From NCBI RefSeq assembly GCF_900240945.1, contig NZ_OESG01000014.1:124001-188000 (forward strand): a stretch of 64,000 nt of DNA. Direction: 5' to 3'. The notes under the pieces were generated by a model. The model worked only from the letters and a program-made list of their open reading frames with translations, searched no databases and had not been told where the DNA came from. A program made the translations under genes and the position numbers. Positions 24,647 to 35,891 of the stretch are shown piece after piece. Source of the DNA: Mycobacterium sp. 3519A (GTDB taxonomy: Bacteria > Actinomycetota > Actinomycetes > Mycobacteriales > Mycobacteriaceae). The number at the start of each line of letters is the position of its first letter. The stretch's first letter is position 1.

Positions 24647-26485
24647 TCAGGCGTACAGCGCGGAAACCTCATCGCTGAAGTTCTTGACGACGACGTTGCG
24701 CTTGAGCTTCAGGCTCGGCGTCAGGTCGCCTGCCTCGACGGTCAGTTCGCGGTCGATGATGGCGAACTTCTTGATCTGTTCCCACCTGTTGAGTTGGGCG
24801 TTGAGCATGTCGACGTAGCCGCCGATCAGCTCGCGGGTGTTGTCGTCGCGCGCGATCTCGGCGAACGATTTCCCGGCAAGGCCGTTTCTCGCCGCCCAAT
24901 CGTTGATCGCCTCGCCGTCCAGACTCACCAACCCGACGCAGTAAGGCCTGCCCTCACCGATCACGATGAACTCGCCTGCATACGGGCAGATTCCCTTGAA
25001 TGACGCGGAGATCAGCGACGGGGCCACATATTTGCCCTGCGATGTCTTGAACATGTCTTTCTTGCGGTCGGTGATCCGCAGGAATCCGTCGGCGTCGAGC
25101 TCTCCGATGTCACCGGTGTGGAACCAACCGTCCGCGTCGAGCGCCTCCGCAGTGGCCTCGGGCAGATCGTGATAACCCGTCATCACTCCCGGCCCGCGGA
25201 GAAGGATTTCACCGTCCGCGGCGATCTTCACCTCAGTGCCGGGGAACGGCCACCCGACGGTGCCGAACCTGTACGCGTCGGGCCGGTTGATGAATGAGGC
25301 CGCTGCCGTCTCGGTAAGCCCGTAGCCCTCCAACACGACGATGCCGACCGCGTCGAACCACTGGGCGACGTCGCGGTCAAGAGCTGCCGCCGCCGACACG
25401 AAGAACCGCAACCGACCACCGAATCGCTTACGGATGGTCGAGAACACCAGTTTGTCGGCGAGCTTGTGCTGCGCGGTCAGTCGCCGCGACGGCTTCCGCC
25501 CGGCTTGCCTGGCGCGAGACATCTCGAGCCCGACGCCGATCGCCCAGTGGAAGATTCGCTTCTTGAGTTCGCTCTCTTGGTCGATCGTCGCCAGAATGCG
25601 CGCGTGCGCCTTCTCGAAGATGCGCGGCGCCGCTCCCATCACGGTCGGATGGAGGGACGCGAGATTTTCGACGATGCGGTCCACCCGACCGTCGATGGCC
25701 GTCGGAAAGCCGATCAACAACGGCAACGCCAGCATCACCTTCCCGAACGCGTGTGCCAGCGGCAACCAAAGAAAATTCAGGTCGTCCGGTCCAAGCACGT
25801 CCAGGGCATCGATGGCGGCGGCGGTATACGTCCACGCCGAGTGGGTCAGCCGGACCCCCTTCGGCCTACCGGTCGTGCCCGAGGTGTAGATGACGCTGGC
25901 CAGCCGCTGGGGTCCGATTTCGGCGATGCGGTCGTCGACGACGCTGGGCGATTCGGCGAGTAGTCGTCGGCCACGCTCCTCGAGGTCGTCGAGCGTGATC
26001 ACCCAATCGCCGTCGCCCTGCCCGTCGATGATGACGACGTTGGTCACATCGGGGAGTTCGGACCGATGCTCGCGCAACTTGTCGACTTGGCCTTGGTCCT
26101 CGGCGACGACGACGCGGCTGCCCGAATTGCCGACTATGTAGGCGACATCGGTTGCGTTGGTCGTCGGGTAGACCGTGGTGGTGGCCGCACCCGCGCACAT
26201 GATCGCAAAGTCGACGAGAACCCACTCGTACCGCGTTGACGACGCGAGGGCGACCCTGTCCTCGGGCGCAACTCCCACCGCAACCAGGCCTGCGGCGATC
26301 CGCTCAACCCTGTCGCCGACTTCCTGCCACGTGACGCTCCGCCACGTGTGATCCATTGGGAACCGGAAGGCTTCGTCACGCGGCGTTGCCTTGACCCGGT
26401 CCACGATCATGCGCGCGACCGACGGTGCACGACCCTCGATCTTCCGCGTGCCCGACACTTTCTCCACAACAGGCGCCGCTGCCAT
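24647..26485 (-). CDS. Long-chain fatty acyl-CoA ligase (FadD15-like)
   Basis: 612 residues. The AMP-binding domain shows the P-loop-like motif IYTSGTTGRPKGV at about 198-210, the A5 motif LEGYGLTETAAA, and the C-terminal HTGDIGELDADGFLRITDRKKDMFKTSQGKYVAPS region with the hinge Asp and Lys. The overall layout and size match long-chain FadD15-type enzymes rather than FadD32-type AMP ligases. It activates a fatty acid to acyl-CoA through an acyl-adenylate. The acyltransferase gene follows on the same strand and is probably co-transcribed. Confidence 0.9.
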   Translation of the reverse strand: MAAAPVVEKVSGTRKIEGRAPSVARMIVDRVKATPRDEAFRFPMDHTWRSVTWQEVGDRVERIAAGLVAVGVAPEDRVALASSTRYEWVLVDFAIMCAGAATTTVYPTTNATDVAYIVGNSGSRVVVAEDQGQVDKLREHRSELPDVTNVVIIDGQGDGDWVITLDDLEERGRRLLAESPSVVDDRIAEIGPQRLASVIYTSGTTGRPKGVRLTHSAWTYTAAAIDALDVLGPDDLNFLWLPLAHAFGKVMLALPLLIGFPTAIDGRVDRIVENLASLHPTVMGAAPRIFEKAHARILATIDQESELKKRIFHWAIGVGLEMSRARQAGRKPSRRLTAQHKLADKLVFSTIRKRFGGRLRFFVSAAAALDRDVAQWFDAVGIVVLEGYGLTETAAASFINRPDAYRFGTVGWPFPGTEVKIAADGEILLRGPGVMTGYHDLPEATAEALDADGWFHTGDIGELDADGFLRITDRKKDMFKTSQGKYVAPSLISASFKGICPYAGEFIVIGEGRPYCVGLVSLDGEAINDWAARNGLAGKSFAEIARDDNTRELIGGYVDMLNAQLNRWEQIKKFAIIDRELTVEAGDLTPSLKLKRNVVVKNFSDEVSALYA

Positions 26486-26560
26486 GAGCGGAGACTAAAG
26501 GGGAGCGACGCTTCCCCAGCAGGGTCTTATGACCCTATGGCCACCGCGATGGTCCTCGCG

Positions 26561-28330
26561 TCACGCCTCGTTATCAGCCCCCGGCTCGTCCGCATACCGA
26601 CCCGGATTGAAGAGCGACGCGATCGCGCCGATCACCATCATCACCGCGGCGGCGCTGAACACCACGACCAGACCCGAGTGGAACGGTTCGGTGATCAGAT
26701 GCGGGAAGAACGTCTGCCCCGTCAGCACATCGGCATGCACGCCGGGGTGATGCAACGCGCCCGACGGCGCCAACAACTCGGCCATCGGGTTGTAGCCGAG
26801 GAACGCCGCGAACAAGCTGCCGACCGGCGGCAGGTTCGCGACCTCATGCGCCACCGTCGCCGATACCCCCTGCTGCTGCAGGCCGGCGCTCATCGCCGAC
26901 GGCAACGTGTTCGCCAGCCCGACGATCATCAGCGAGAAGAAGATTCCGATCGACAGCGACGAGCCGGCATTGAAGAACGTCGCCCGCACACCCGATGCCG
27001 CACCGCGCTGCGCCGCAGGCACGCTCGACATGATCGCCGCCGTATTGGGCGCAGTGAAGATGCCACCGCCGAGGCCATTCAGGAAGACCAGGATCGCGAA
27101 CACCCAGTAGTTGAAGTCGACAGGGATCAACACCAGCGCGATGAACGAAGCCGCCATCAGCACCATGCCGCCGACCGTGAAAACTCGCGCTCCATAGCGG
27201 TCCGCCAGCGAACCGGCCATCGGCGCCGCGATCAGGAAGCCGAACGTCGCCGGCAACAGATAGATGCCCGCCCACAGCGGGGTCGACTCAAAGCTGTAGC
27301 CGTGCAACGGAAGCCAGATGCCCTGCAGCCAGATGATCAACATGAATTGCAGACCGCCGCGGCCCACCGACGACATCAACCCCGCGAGGTTGCCCATCCC
27401 GAACGACGCGGACCGGAACAGCCGGATGTCCACCATCGGCTGCGGCACCCGCAGCTCGATCAGACAGAACGCGACCAGCAGCAGCACGCCGAGAACAATC
27501 GCGCCGAGCACCCACGGGTTGGTCCACCCGGTCGTCGAGTCCCCGTACGGCTGGATGCCGTACGTGATGCCGGTCAGCAGCACCGTCAGCCCGATCCCGA
27601 ACGTCAGGGTGCCCGCCCAGTCGAGTCGGCCCGGCGTCCGCACACCCAGCTCCTTCAGCGACCGATAACTCCAGACGGTTCCGAGCACCCCGATCGGCAC
27701 GCCCACCCAGAAGATGGCCTGCCAGTGGATCTCCGAGAGCACACCGCCGATCAGCAGGCCAAGGAACGACCCTGCGACCGCGGCCACCATGTTCACCCCC
27801 AACGCCATACCGCGCTGGCGCGCCGGGAAAGCGTCGGTCAGGATCGCCGCCGACGACGCCATCAGCATCGCGCCACCCACGCCCTGGACGACCCGCCAGC
27901 CGATCAGCCACAGTGCTCCCGGACCCATGTGGAACGGATCGAACGACAGCGCGATCGCCGCGATGGTGAACACGGCAAACCCGAGGTTGTAGATGCGGAC
28001 CCGGCCGAACATGTCGCCCAGGCGGCCGAAGAAGACCACCAGGACGGCGGTCACCACCAGATAGCCCATCAGCATCCACAGCAGGTAACTGACGTTGGCA
28101 GGGGCCAGCGGATTCAGCCCGATGCCACGGAAGATCGCGGGCAGCGAGATCAGCACGATCGACGCGTTGATCGAGGCCAGCAGCATGCCCAAGGTGGTGT
28201 TGGACAACACAATCCACTTGTAGAACGGGTGGTCGTGGTCCATCCGGCGGCGCCGGTCGGCCGTGACGGCTTGCGCAGTGTCGACGTCCTCGACGCCTGG
28301 AGTTTTGGTCATATCGATTTCGGTCGTCAT
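26561..28330 (-). CDS. MFS drug/H+ antiporter, DHA2 (14-helix) family
   Basis: 589 residues with about 14 hydrophobic segments and a 40-residue cytoplasmic N-terminus. Motif A appears as VVFFGRLGDMFGRVRIYNLG after helix 2, and motif C-like GGAMLMASSAAILTDAFPARQRGMALG near helix 5; FYKWIVLSNTTLGMLLASINASIVLISLPAI opens helix 1, the usual DHA2 D1 segment. It would export drugs or lipophilic metabolites using the proton gradient. It is divergent from thiC with about 230 bp between them; the AT-rich part of that spacer (28370-28400) should hold its promoter. Confidence 0.9.
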   Translation of the reverse strand: MTTEIDMTKTPGVEDVDTAQAVTADRRRRMDHDHPFYKWIVLSNTTLGMLLASINASIVLISLPAIFRGIGLNPLAPANVSYLLWMLMGYLVVTAVLVVFFGRLGDMFGRVRIYNLGFAVFTIAAIALSFDPFHMGPGALWLIGWRVVQGVGGAMLMASSAAILTDAFPARQRGMALGVNMVAAVAGSFLGLLIGGVLSEIHWQAIFWVGVPIGVLGTVWSYRSLKELGVRTPGRLDWAGTLTFGIGLTVLLTGITYGIQPYGDSTTGWTNPWVLGAIVLGVLLLVAFCLIELRVPQPMVDIRLFRSASFGMGNLAGLMSSVGRGGLQFMLIIWLQGIWLPLHGYSFESTPLWAGIYLLPATFGFLIAAPMAGSLADRYGARVFTVGGMVLMAASFIALVLIPVDFNYWVFAILVFLNGLGGGIFTAPNTAAIMSSVPAAQRGAASGVRATFFNAGSSLSIGIFFSLMIVGLANTLPSAMSAGLQQQGVSATVAHEVANLPPVGSLFAAFLGYNPMAELLAPSGALHHPGVHADVLTGQTFFPHLITEPFHSGLVVVFSAAAVMMVIGAIASLFNPGRYADEPGADNEA

Positions 28331-28462
28331 CTACTTTGCTCACGTATCCATGCCAGCTAACAAGCCACAAAACACATATATTAGCTATACAAAGGAACTG
28401 CGGGCAATTCGTATTCCCGCTGCGCGGATCTCAGGCCCCTGCGCTAGCCTGCATACTGTCCA

Positions 28463-30947
<2,485 letters not shown>

Positions 30948-30951
<4 letters not shown>

Positions 30952-31565
30952 CCCTCGACCAGATCGCAGGCATCGCGCACGAACCCAAAGGCAAAGCCAA
31001 AGGAGTAGTCGTCCTCACCCACGGGGCCGGGGGCAGTCGCGAGTCACCGCTACTGGTCAAGATCTGCGACGAATGGGCCGGTCGCGGCTGGCTGGCCATC
31101 CGCTACAACCTGCCGTACCGGCGGCGCAGGCCGAAGGGGCCGCCCTCGGGTTCGGCGACCACCGACCAGGCGGGCGTCGTCGAGGCCGTCACGCTGGCCC
31201 GCACGCTGACCAAGGGACCGGTCATCGCGGGCGGTCATTCCTACGGCGGCCGGATGACGTCGATGGTCGTGGCCGATCAGGCGGCCGCCGTCGACGTGCT
31301 GACACTCTTCTCCTATCCGCTGCATCCACCCGGTAAGCCGGAACGGGCGCGCACCGAGCACCTACCCGCCATCACGGTGCCGACGGTGTTCACCCACGGC
31401 ACCGCGGATCCCTTCGGCACCATCGACGAACTCCGCCCGGCCGCCGCCCTCATCGGCGCCGCCACCGAGATCGTCGAAGTCACCGGCGCCCGCCATGACC
31501 TCGGCTCCAAGACGCTCGACGTGCCGGTGCTGGCGGTCGACGCGGCGCTACGGTTACTTGCGTGA
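30948..31565 (+). CDS. Alpha/beta hydrolase, dienelactone hydrolase-like (Rv0421c-like)
   Basis: 205 residues starting by ATGA overlap with thiD. An alpha/beta hydrolase fold: VVLTHGAGGSRESPLLVKIC (oxyanion region) at about 21, nucleophile motif GGHSYGGRMTS at about 94, Asp in FTHGTADPFG, and His in GARHDLGSK near the end. The KANL3/Tex30-like family fits best; the substrate is unknown. Being translationally coupled to thiD, it is under the TPP riboswitch, and the same neighbour occurs in M. tuberculosis (Rv0421c), so a link with thiamine or HMP metabolism is plausible. An in-frame extension inside thiD is rejected. Confidence 0.86.
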
Positions 31566-32098
31566 CCGCCCCGCCGCCCGACCCGAATCGGCGTGGCGGA
31601 ACCAACGGGTGGGCCATCGCCGCGTTCGTCGTCGGCATACTGGGCGGCACCATCCTGTCCGTGATCTTCGCGATCGTCGCCCTGGTGCAGATGCGCGGAC
31701 GCCACCAGCGCGGGCGCGGACTTGCCATCGCGGCGCTGGTCATCTCGACGCTGTGGATTGCCGCCATCACGTCGGTCATCGCGTATGCCGTTTCCGCACA
31801 AGGGAAATCGGTGCGCGCGGCGGATCTCGTCACCGGTGACTGCGTCAAGGACAGCTACGACGACCAGCTACCGACCTTGGTGAAACGAGTACGTTGCGAC
31901 CGGCCACATTACGGTGAGGTGTTCGCGGTGCTGACGCCACCCGATGCGCGCCCCGCCGACTGTGGGTCGAAGTTCTTCAGCTACGCGCCGGATTCGCCGG
32001 ACGGCCCGGTGTTCGAAGTCGCATGGGCAAACACCAACAGCGGCGTCGTCTGCGTCGCAATGTCCAAGCATGAACGGTCGTCATCGCTGCGCGATTGA
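31562..32098 (+). CDS. DUF4190 / septum-formation domain membrane protein, copy 1
   Basis: 178 residues from a GTG overlapping the hydrolase stop (GTGA). A Pro-rich cytoplasmic start is followed by two membrane helices (about 16-43 and 53-77: WAIAAFVVGILGGTILSVIFAIVAL, GLAIAALVISTLWIAAITSVIAYAV) with the DUF4190 turn GRHQRGRGLAI between them. The external C-terminal domain resembles the Septum_form family: VRAADLVTGDCVKD, VRCDRPHYGEVFAV and paired Cys residues (DCGSK, GVVCVA). Role unknown. The next gene is a paralogue, so this is a tandem duplication. Confidence 0.8.
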   Translation: MTAPPPDPNRRGGTNGWAIAAFVVGILGGTILSVIFAIVALVQMRGRHQRGRGLAIAALVISTLWIAAITSVIAYAVSAQGKSVRAADLVTGDCVKDSYDDQLPTLVKRVRCDRPHYGEVFAVLTPPDARPADCGSKFFSYAPDSPDGPVFEVAWANTNSGVVCVAMSKHERSSSLRD

Positions 32099-32113
32099 CG
32101 TTACTGTCAGCCC

Positions 32114-32771
32114 GTGACCACACCGCCGGGCAATTACCCGCCGCCACCGGGACCGTACGGCCAGCCTGTCCCCGGCCCGTATCCGCCGCCGCGGCTACTA
32201 CCCTGCGCCGCCTGCCCAGCAGACGAACTGGTGGGCGATCGTCTCGCTGATCTTCGGTGTGATCGGCGGCGTCCTGATCAGCGTCGTCTGCGGCATCGTC
32301 GGGCTGAAGAAGGCCAAACAGGGCCAGGGCGGCCGCGGTTTGGCGATCGCCGGTCTGGTGCTGTCCGGCCTCTGGGTGATCGGGCTGATCATCGGACTGA
32401 CCCTGGCGCTGACGGTGTGGAAGGGCACGGTCACCGCGACCGACGTGAAGGTCGGGGACTGCCTCAAGGAGATCCCGGACAGCATGCGGGTGCTTACCGT
32501 AGACACCGTCGGCTGCGAGGAAACACACGCCGGCGAGGTGTTCGCGGTGTTGCAGATGCCCGAAGGCGACTTCCCCGGCCAGTCGGCCATCGAGGAGTTC
32601 CAGAACAAATGCGAACCCGCTCTGGCCACCTACTCGCCGCAGGCACTCGTCGACGACTCGGTGCAGATGTACGTGCTGTACCCGACCGCCGAGACCTGGG
32701 CGCAGGGCGACCGGGCGGTGACGTGCGTGGCGACGTTGGATCCACCGCGAACCGGATCGCTCAAGGGCTGA
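32114..32771 (+). CDS. DUF4190 / septum-formation domain protein, copy 2, frameshifted
   Basis: The gene opens at a GTG (32114) with a Pro/Gly/Tyr-rich stretch MTTPPGNYPPPPGPYGQP, but after about 26 codons the sense continues one base later, in the frame ending at 32771: GYYPAPPAQQTNWWAIVSLI, two DUF4190 helices (GGVLISVVCGIVGLKKA, GLAIAGLVLSGLWVIGLIIGL) and the external domain with VGDCLKEIP, TVGCEETHAGEVFAV and CEPAL. The shift falls in the repetitive run CCGCCGCCGCGG at about 32182-32193, where one extra base is present. TACTGT at 32102-32107 ends 6 nt before the GTG, a good -10 box for a leaderless mRNA. Whether the shift is real or a sequencing artefact cannot be told here. Confidence 0.7.
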
Positions 32772-32790
32772 GCCGGTCGGCAAAGTTTCC

Positions 32791-32805
32791 GGTACCTGAG
32801 GTACC
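32791..32805. promoter_or_regulatory. Palindrome GGTACCTGAGGTACC over the monooxygenase promoter
   Basis: GGTACCT and AGGTACC form a perfect 7-bp inverted repeat with one central base. TACCGT at 32802-32807, a TANNNT -10 candidate, overlaps its right arm and ends 7 nt before the ATG at 32815. The position suits a repressor that blocks RNA polymerase. The palindrome differs from the one in front of the nearby tandem-TetR gene, so the regulator is not identified. Confidence 0.55.
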
Positions 32806-32814
32806 GTCTGCAGC

Positions 32815-34299
32815 ATGACTTCGGAGCTCTACGACGCGGTCATTGTGGGAGCCGGCTTCGGCGGCATCGGCGCGGGCATCCAGCTCAAGCGGATGGGTTA
32901 CCACAACTTCGTGATCCTGGATCGCGAGGACGACCTCGGCGGCACGTGGCACGTCAACCGGTATCCCGGCTTGGCCGTTGACGTCCCGACCACCACCTAC
33001 TCGTATTTCTTCGAGCCCAACCCGAACTGGTCGCGGCTGTTCTCCACCGGCGCGGAGATCAAGCAGTACGCCGACGACGTCGCGGACAAGTTCGACATCC
33101 GCAAACACATGCGGTTCAACACGGTCGTCGAGGGCGCCCGCTGGGACGAGGAGGCCGGCGTCTGGAAGGTCACCCTCGCCGACGGTGACGTGCTGTCAAC
33201 GCGTTTCCTGATCACCGCGACGGGCTTCCTGTCCCAACCGAAGGTCCCCGACATTCCCGGCGTGACGGAGTTCGCGGGCAAGGTCATCCACACCACCGCA
33301 TGGGACGACAGCTATCCGCTCGAGGGCCGCAGGGTGGCCGTCATCGGCACCGGCGCCACCGCCGTCCAGCTCATTCCGGAACTGGCGAAGCGGGTCGCCG
33401 ACCTCACCGTCTACCAGCGCACACCGATCTGGGTGGTGCCCAAGATCGACATCCGGTTCGGCGAACGCGCCAAGCGGCTGTTCGCGCGAGTCCCGTTGAC
33501 CCAGCGCGCTATTCGGTGGGTGACCGACTCGATCTACGAGTTCATGATCAACACCGCGATCATTCACCACCGGTACTTCCGGCGGCTCAACATCGCCGCG
33601 GCGGACCTGTCGAAGATCCACCGCTTCGCTTCGATCCGCGACAAGGAACTGCGCAGGCGGCTCACCCCGGATTACGACTTCGGTTGCAAGCGGCCGACAT
33701 TCTCCAACGGCTACTACCGCGCGTTCACCAAACCCAACGTGCACCTGCAGACCGACGGCATCACCCGCATCGAGGCCGACGGCATCGTCAACGCCGACGG
33801 CACCAAGACGGTCATCGACACGCTGGTGCTGGCCACCGGATTCGATCTGTGGGACGCCAACTTCCCCGCCATCGAGGTCATCGGCAGGGAGGGCCGCAAC
33901 CTCGGAAAGTGGTGGCGCGAGACCAAATTCCAGGCCTACCAGGGTATGACCATGCCCTACTTCCCGAACTACCTCAGCCTCGCCAGCCCGTTCGCATTCC
34001 TCGGCTTGAACTTCTTCAACACGATGGAATACCAGATGCGGCACATGGATCGACTGTTCGGCGAACTCAAGCGGCGCAACGCCACCACGTTCGAGGTGAC
34101 CGAAGAGGCCAACACCAGATACCGCGACCGGATGACCGAACTGCTCGGCGATTCGCTGTGGACGATCGGCAACTGCGCATCGTCGCGGTCGTACTACTTC
34201 AACCCGCAGGGCGAGCCCACGCTGCTGCGCCCCATGTCGACGAGCAGGGCGATCAAAGAAGCGTCGGATTTCCCGTTGAGCGACTACAAGCTCGCCTGA
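32815..34299 (+). CDS. Flavin-containing (Baeyer-Villiger-type) monooxygenase
   Basis: 494 residues. Two dinucleotide sites, IVGAGFGGIGAGIQLKRMG (FAD, about 10-28) and VAVIGTGATAVQLIPEL (NADPH, about 175-191), flank the type I BVMO-like fingerprint FAGKVIHTTAWDD at about 152-164. ATGF motifs (ITATGFLSQPK, VLATGFDLWD) are present as in mycobacterial EthA and related enzymes. It would insert or add oxygen to ketones or heteroatoms using NADPH and O2; the substrate is unknown. A palindrome overlaps its promoter. A small membrane protein gene follows after 15 bp. Confidence 0.9.
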   Translation: MTSELYDAVIVGAGFGGIGAGIQLKRMGYHNFVILDREDDLGGTWHVNRYPGLAVDVPTTTYSYFFEPNPNWSRLFSTGAEIKQYADDVADKFDIRKHMRFNTVVEGARWDEEAGVWKVTLADGDVLSTRFLITATGFLSQPKVPDIPGVTEFAGKVIHTTAWDDSYPLEGRRVAVIGTGATAVQLIPELAKRVADLTVYQRTPIWVVPKIDIRFGERAKRLFARVPLTQRAIRWVTDSIYEFMINTAIIHHRYFRRLNIAAADLSKIHRFASIRDKELRRRLTPDYDFGCKRPTFSNGYYRAFTKPNVHLQTDGITRIEADGIVNADGTKTVIDTLVLATGFDLWDANFPAIEVIGREGRNLGKWWRETKFQAYQGMTMPYFPNYLSLASPFAFLGLNFFNTMEYQMRHMDRLFGELKRRNATTFEVTEEANTRYRDRMTELLGDSLWTIGNCASSRSYYFNPQGEPTLLRPMSTSRAIKEASDFPLSDYKLA

Positions 34300-34314
34300 C
34301 TCGAGAGGATAGCA

Positions 34315-34581
34315 GTGCCGAAGAGTAGTTCGCGTCTGGCCAAGTTCGCCGGACTGGCGGTCGCAGGCGTCGGGCTGTCCCACTTCACCAGCCCGCAGTT
34401 GTTCGACGGGATCACGCGCTCGGCGTTTCCGCGCAACACCCGCCAGCGCGTCTACTTACACGGCGGTGTCGAGACGGCGCTCGGGCTTGGCCTGAGTTCG
34501 GCGAAGACGCGTCCGCTGGCGGCCGTCGGCACCCTCGGATACCTGGCCTACTTGGCGGGCAACGCAGTACGCAACCGGTGA
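34315..34581 (+). CDS. Small membrane protein, DoxX-like
   Basis: 88 residues from a GTG with GAGAGGATAGCA in front. There are two or three short hydrophobic segments (about 10-24, 49-61 and 66-84: LAKFAGLAVAGVGLSHF, GGVETALGLGL, PLAAVGTLGYLAYLAGNAV). The HFTSPQLFDGITRSAFPRNTRQR segment is reminiscent of small DoxX-related mycobacterial proteins, but I cannot name a family with certainty. It follows the monooxygenase gene closely and is probably in its operon. The last 34 bp overlap the convergent tandem-TetR gene. Confidence 0.65.
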   Translation: MPKSSSRLAKFAGLAVAGVGLSHFTSPQLFDGITRSAFPRNTRQRVYLHGGVETALGLGLSSAKTRPLAAVGTLGYLAYLAGNAVRNR

Positions 34582-35786
34582 CGACCGAGCAGCGTCAGGT
34601 CCAGTAGCCGTTCCACGACTGCGCGGACAGGCGCTGAATTCTCGTACTGCATCAACCGGCCCAGGTCGATCACCAGCGACATCGCGGCGTGCACCGCGAA
34701 CCGCGCCTGGCCAGGCGTCCAATCGGGTCGCACTGCCACCACGAGGTCAACCCAGGACTCGACATTGGCGCGCTGCAGGTTACGCAAGATCTTCTGGTCG
34801 CCCTGGGTCATGTTGAGCCGCTCGGTGTAGTACACGTAGTCGAGTTCAGGACCGTCGAAGGACCTCACCACGAAGGCGTCGATGACCGCCGTCAACGCCT
34901 CTGCGGGTTCCGGTGTGCTGCCGACGATTTCGGACAGCTCCGCCGACAACCGGTCCGCGGCCCGGCGGAACGCCGCCGCGAGGATGTCGCTCTTGCCCGA
35001 GAAGTACCGGTAGATGCCGGACGCGGGCATCCCGACCGCGGCCGCGATGTCCTCCATGCTGGTGTCGCGGTACCCCTTGAGGTTGAACAACCGCATCGAT
35101 TCGTTGAGCAGCGCTTCGTATTTCGACACCTCGGCGGTTGCGGGCACCTGCTGACGCGGTTCGGCGACGGCGTCGTCGACGTCCGGCAGTTCTGCCGCGA
35201 GCACGGTGTCGGCGAGATCGGCCAGCAACGCGCGCACCTGGATGGCGGGCAACTTGGCGCGGTGGTCCACGATGCTGCCGATCACCGAAAGCGCCGCCGT
35301 GGACAACGTCCAACGCTGTCGCGACGTCAGATCCGGTCGAATTGCCGTCAGCGGCCGCTGAATCCGATGATGGACGGTGCGCATCTGCGCGAACAGGCTG
35401 GCTTGGTCGTCACCGCGTAGATAGCGGGCCTCCCAGCGGTACAGCCCGCCGGACTCGCGGTTGGCCATTGCGGTGTCGATCAGCGCCGACACCAGACGCC
35501 GCAGCGTCACCTCGGCATCGCTGTCGTCCTCGTCGGCGAATGCTGTGCAGTCGACCAACTGCTGGCCGAGGTTGAGCACCGCGTCGCGGAAGAGTTCGTA
35601 CTTGCCCGTGTAGTGGCGGTACAACGCCGCGGCGGAGATGCCCACCCTGGCGGCTATGGTCTCCATGCTGACGCCGTGGTAGCCGAGCGCGCTGAACGCC
35701 TCGGCCGACGCACGCGCGATCTGCGCCTTGCGATCCTTCGGCCTGCGCCGGACGCCCTCGACGCGGGTGGGCCTGCTGCGCGCCAT
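34548..35786 (-). CDS. Tandem TetR/AcrR transcriptional regulator (two HTH domains)
   Basis: 412 residues, about twice the usual TetR length. Two TetR_N DNA-binding domains are present: residues about 20-65 (ALGYHGVSMETIAARVGI, ALYRHYTGKYELF) and about 222-268 (LKGYRDTSMEDIAAAVGM, GIYRYFSGKSDIL), each followed by its own helical ligand domain. A single polypeptide may thus act as a built-in dimer. Start ATG 35786 is preferred; the frame is open to 36029 but that would include the palindrome at 35807-35827, which is better read as its operator. It is convergent with the flavin monooxygenase operon, a likely but unproven target. Confidence 0.85.
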   Translation of the reverse strand: MARSRPTRVEGVRRRPKDRKAQIARASAEAFSALGYHGVSMETIAARVGISAAALYRHYTGKYELFRDAVLNLGQQLVDCTAFADEDDSDAEVTLRRLVSALIDTAMANRESGGLYRWEARYLRGDDQASLFAQMRTVHHRIQRPLTAIRPDLTSRQRWTLSTAALSVIGSIVDHRAKLPAIQVRALLADLADTVLAAELPDVDDAVAEPRQQVPATAEVSKYEALLNESMRLFNLKGYRDTSMEDIAAAVGMPASGIYRYFSGKSDILAAAFRRAADRLSAELSEIVGSTPEPAEALTAVIDAFVVRSFDGPELDYVYYTERLNMTQGDQKILRNLQRANVESWVDLVVAVRPDWTPGQARFAVHAAMSLVIDLGRLMQYENSAPVRAVVERLLDLTLLGRHRLRTALPAK

Positions 35787-35806
35787 GGCCACCACCATAA
35801 CGGACG

Positions 35807-35827
35807 GCATGCATACATAACATGCCC
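35807..35827. promoter_or_regulatory. Inverted repeat GGCATG-N9-CATGCC upstream of the tandem TetR gene
   Basis: GGCATG at 35807-35812 and CATGCC at 35821-35826 are exact reverse complements around a 8-9 bp AT-rich centre. It is about 20 bp upstream of the TetR ATG and about 65 bp upstream of the divergent 74-residue gene, the normal place for an autoregulatory TetR operator. Confidence 0.5.
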
Positions 35828-35879
35828 AGTTCAGTTGGAGTATCACGAGAAATTCGTCGCGTACGTCAAGAATGGACAT

Positions 35880-35885
35880 TAACAT
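35880..35885 (+). promoter_or_regulatory. Candidate -10 box for a leaderless mRNA
   Basis: TAACAT at 35880-35885 fits TANNNT and ends 6 nt before the GTG at 35892, so transcription should begin at the start codon of the small membrane protein gene, which lacks a ribosome binding site. Confidence 0.45.
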
Positions 35886-35891
35886 AGTGGC

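Noticed and set aside
26348..28360. 670-codon plus-strand frame opposite the MFS gene
   Set aside because: Antisense shadow rich in Arg, His and Gln; the MFS protein on the other strand is unambiguous.
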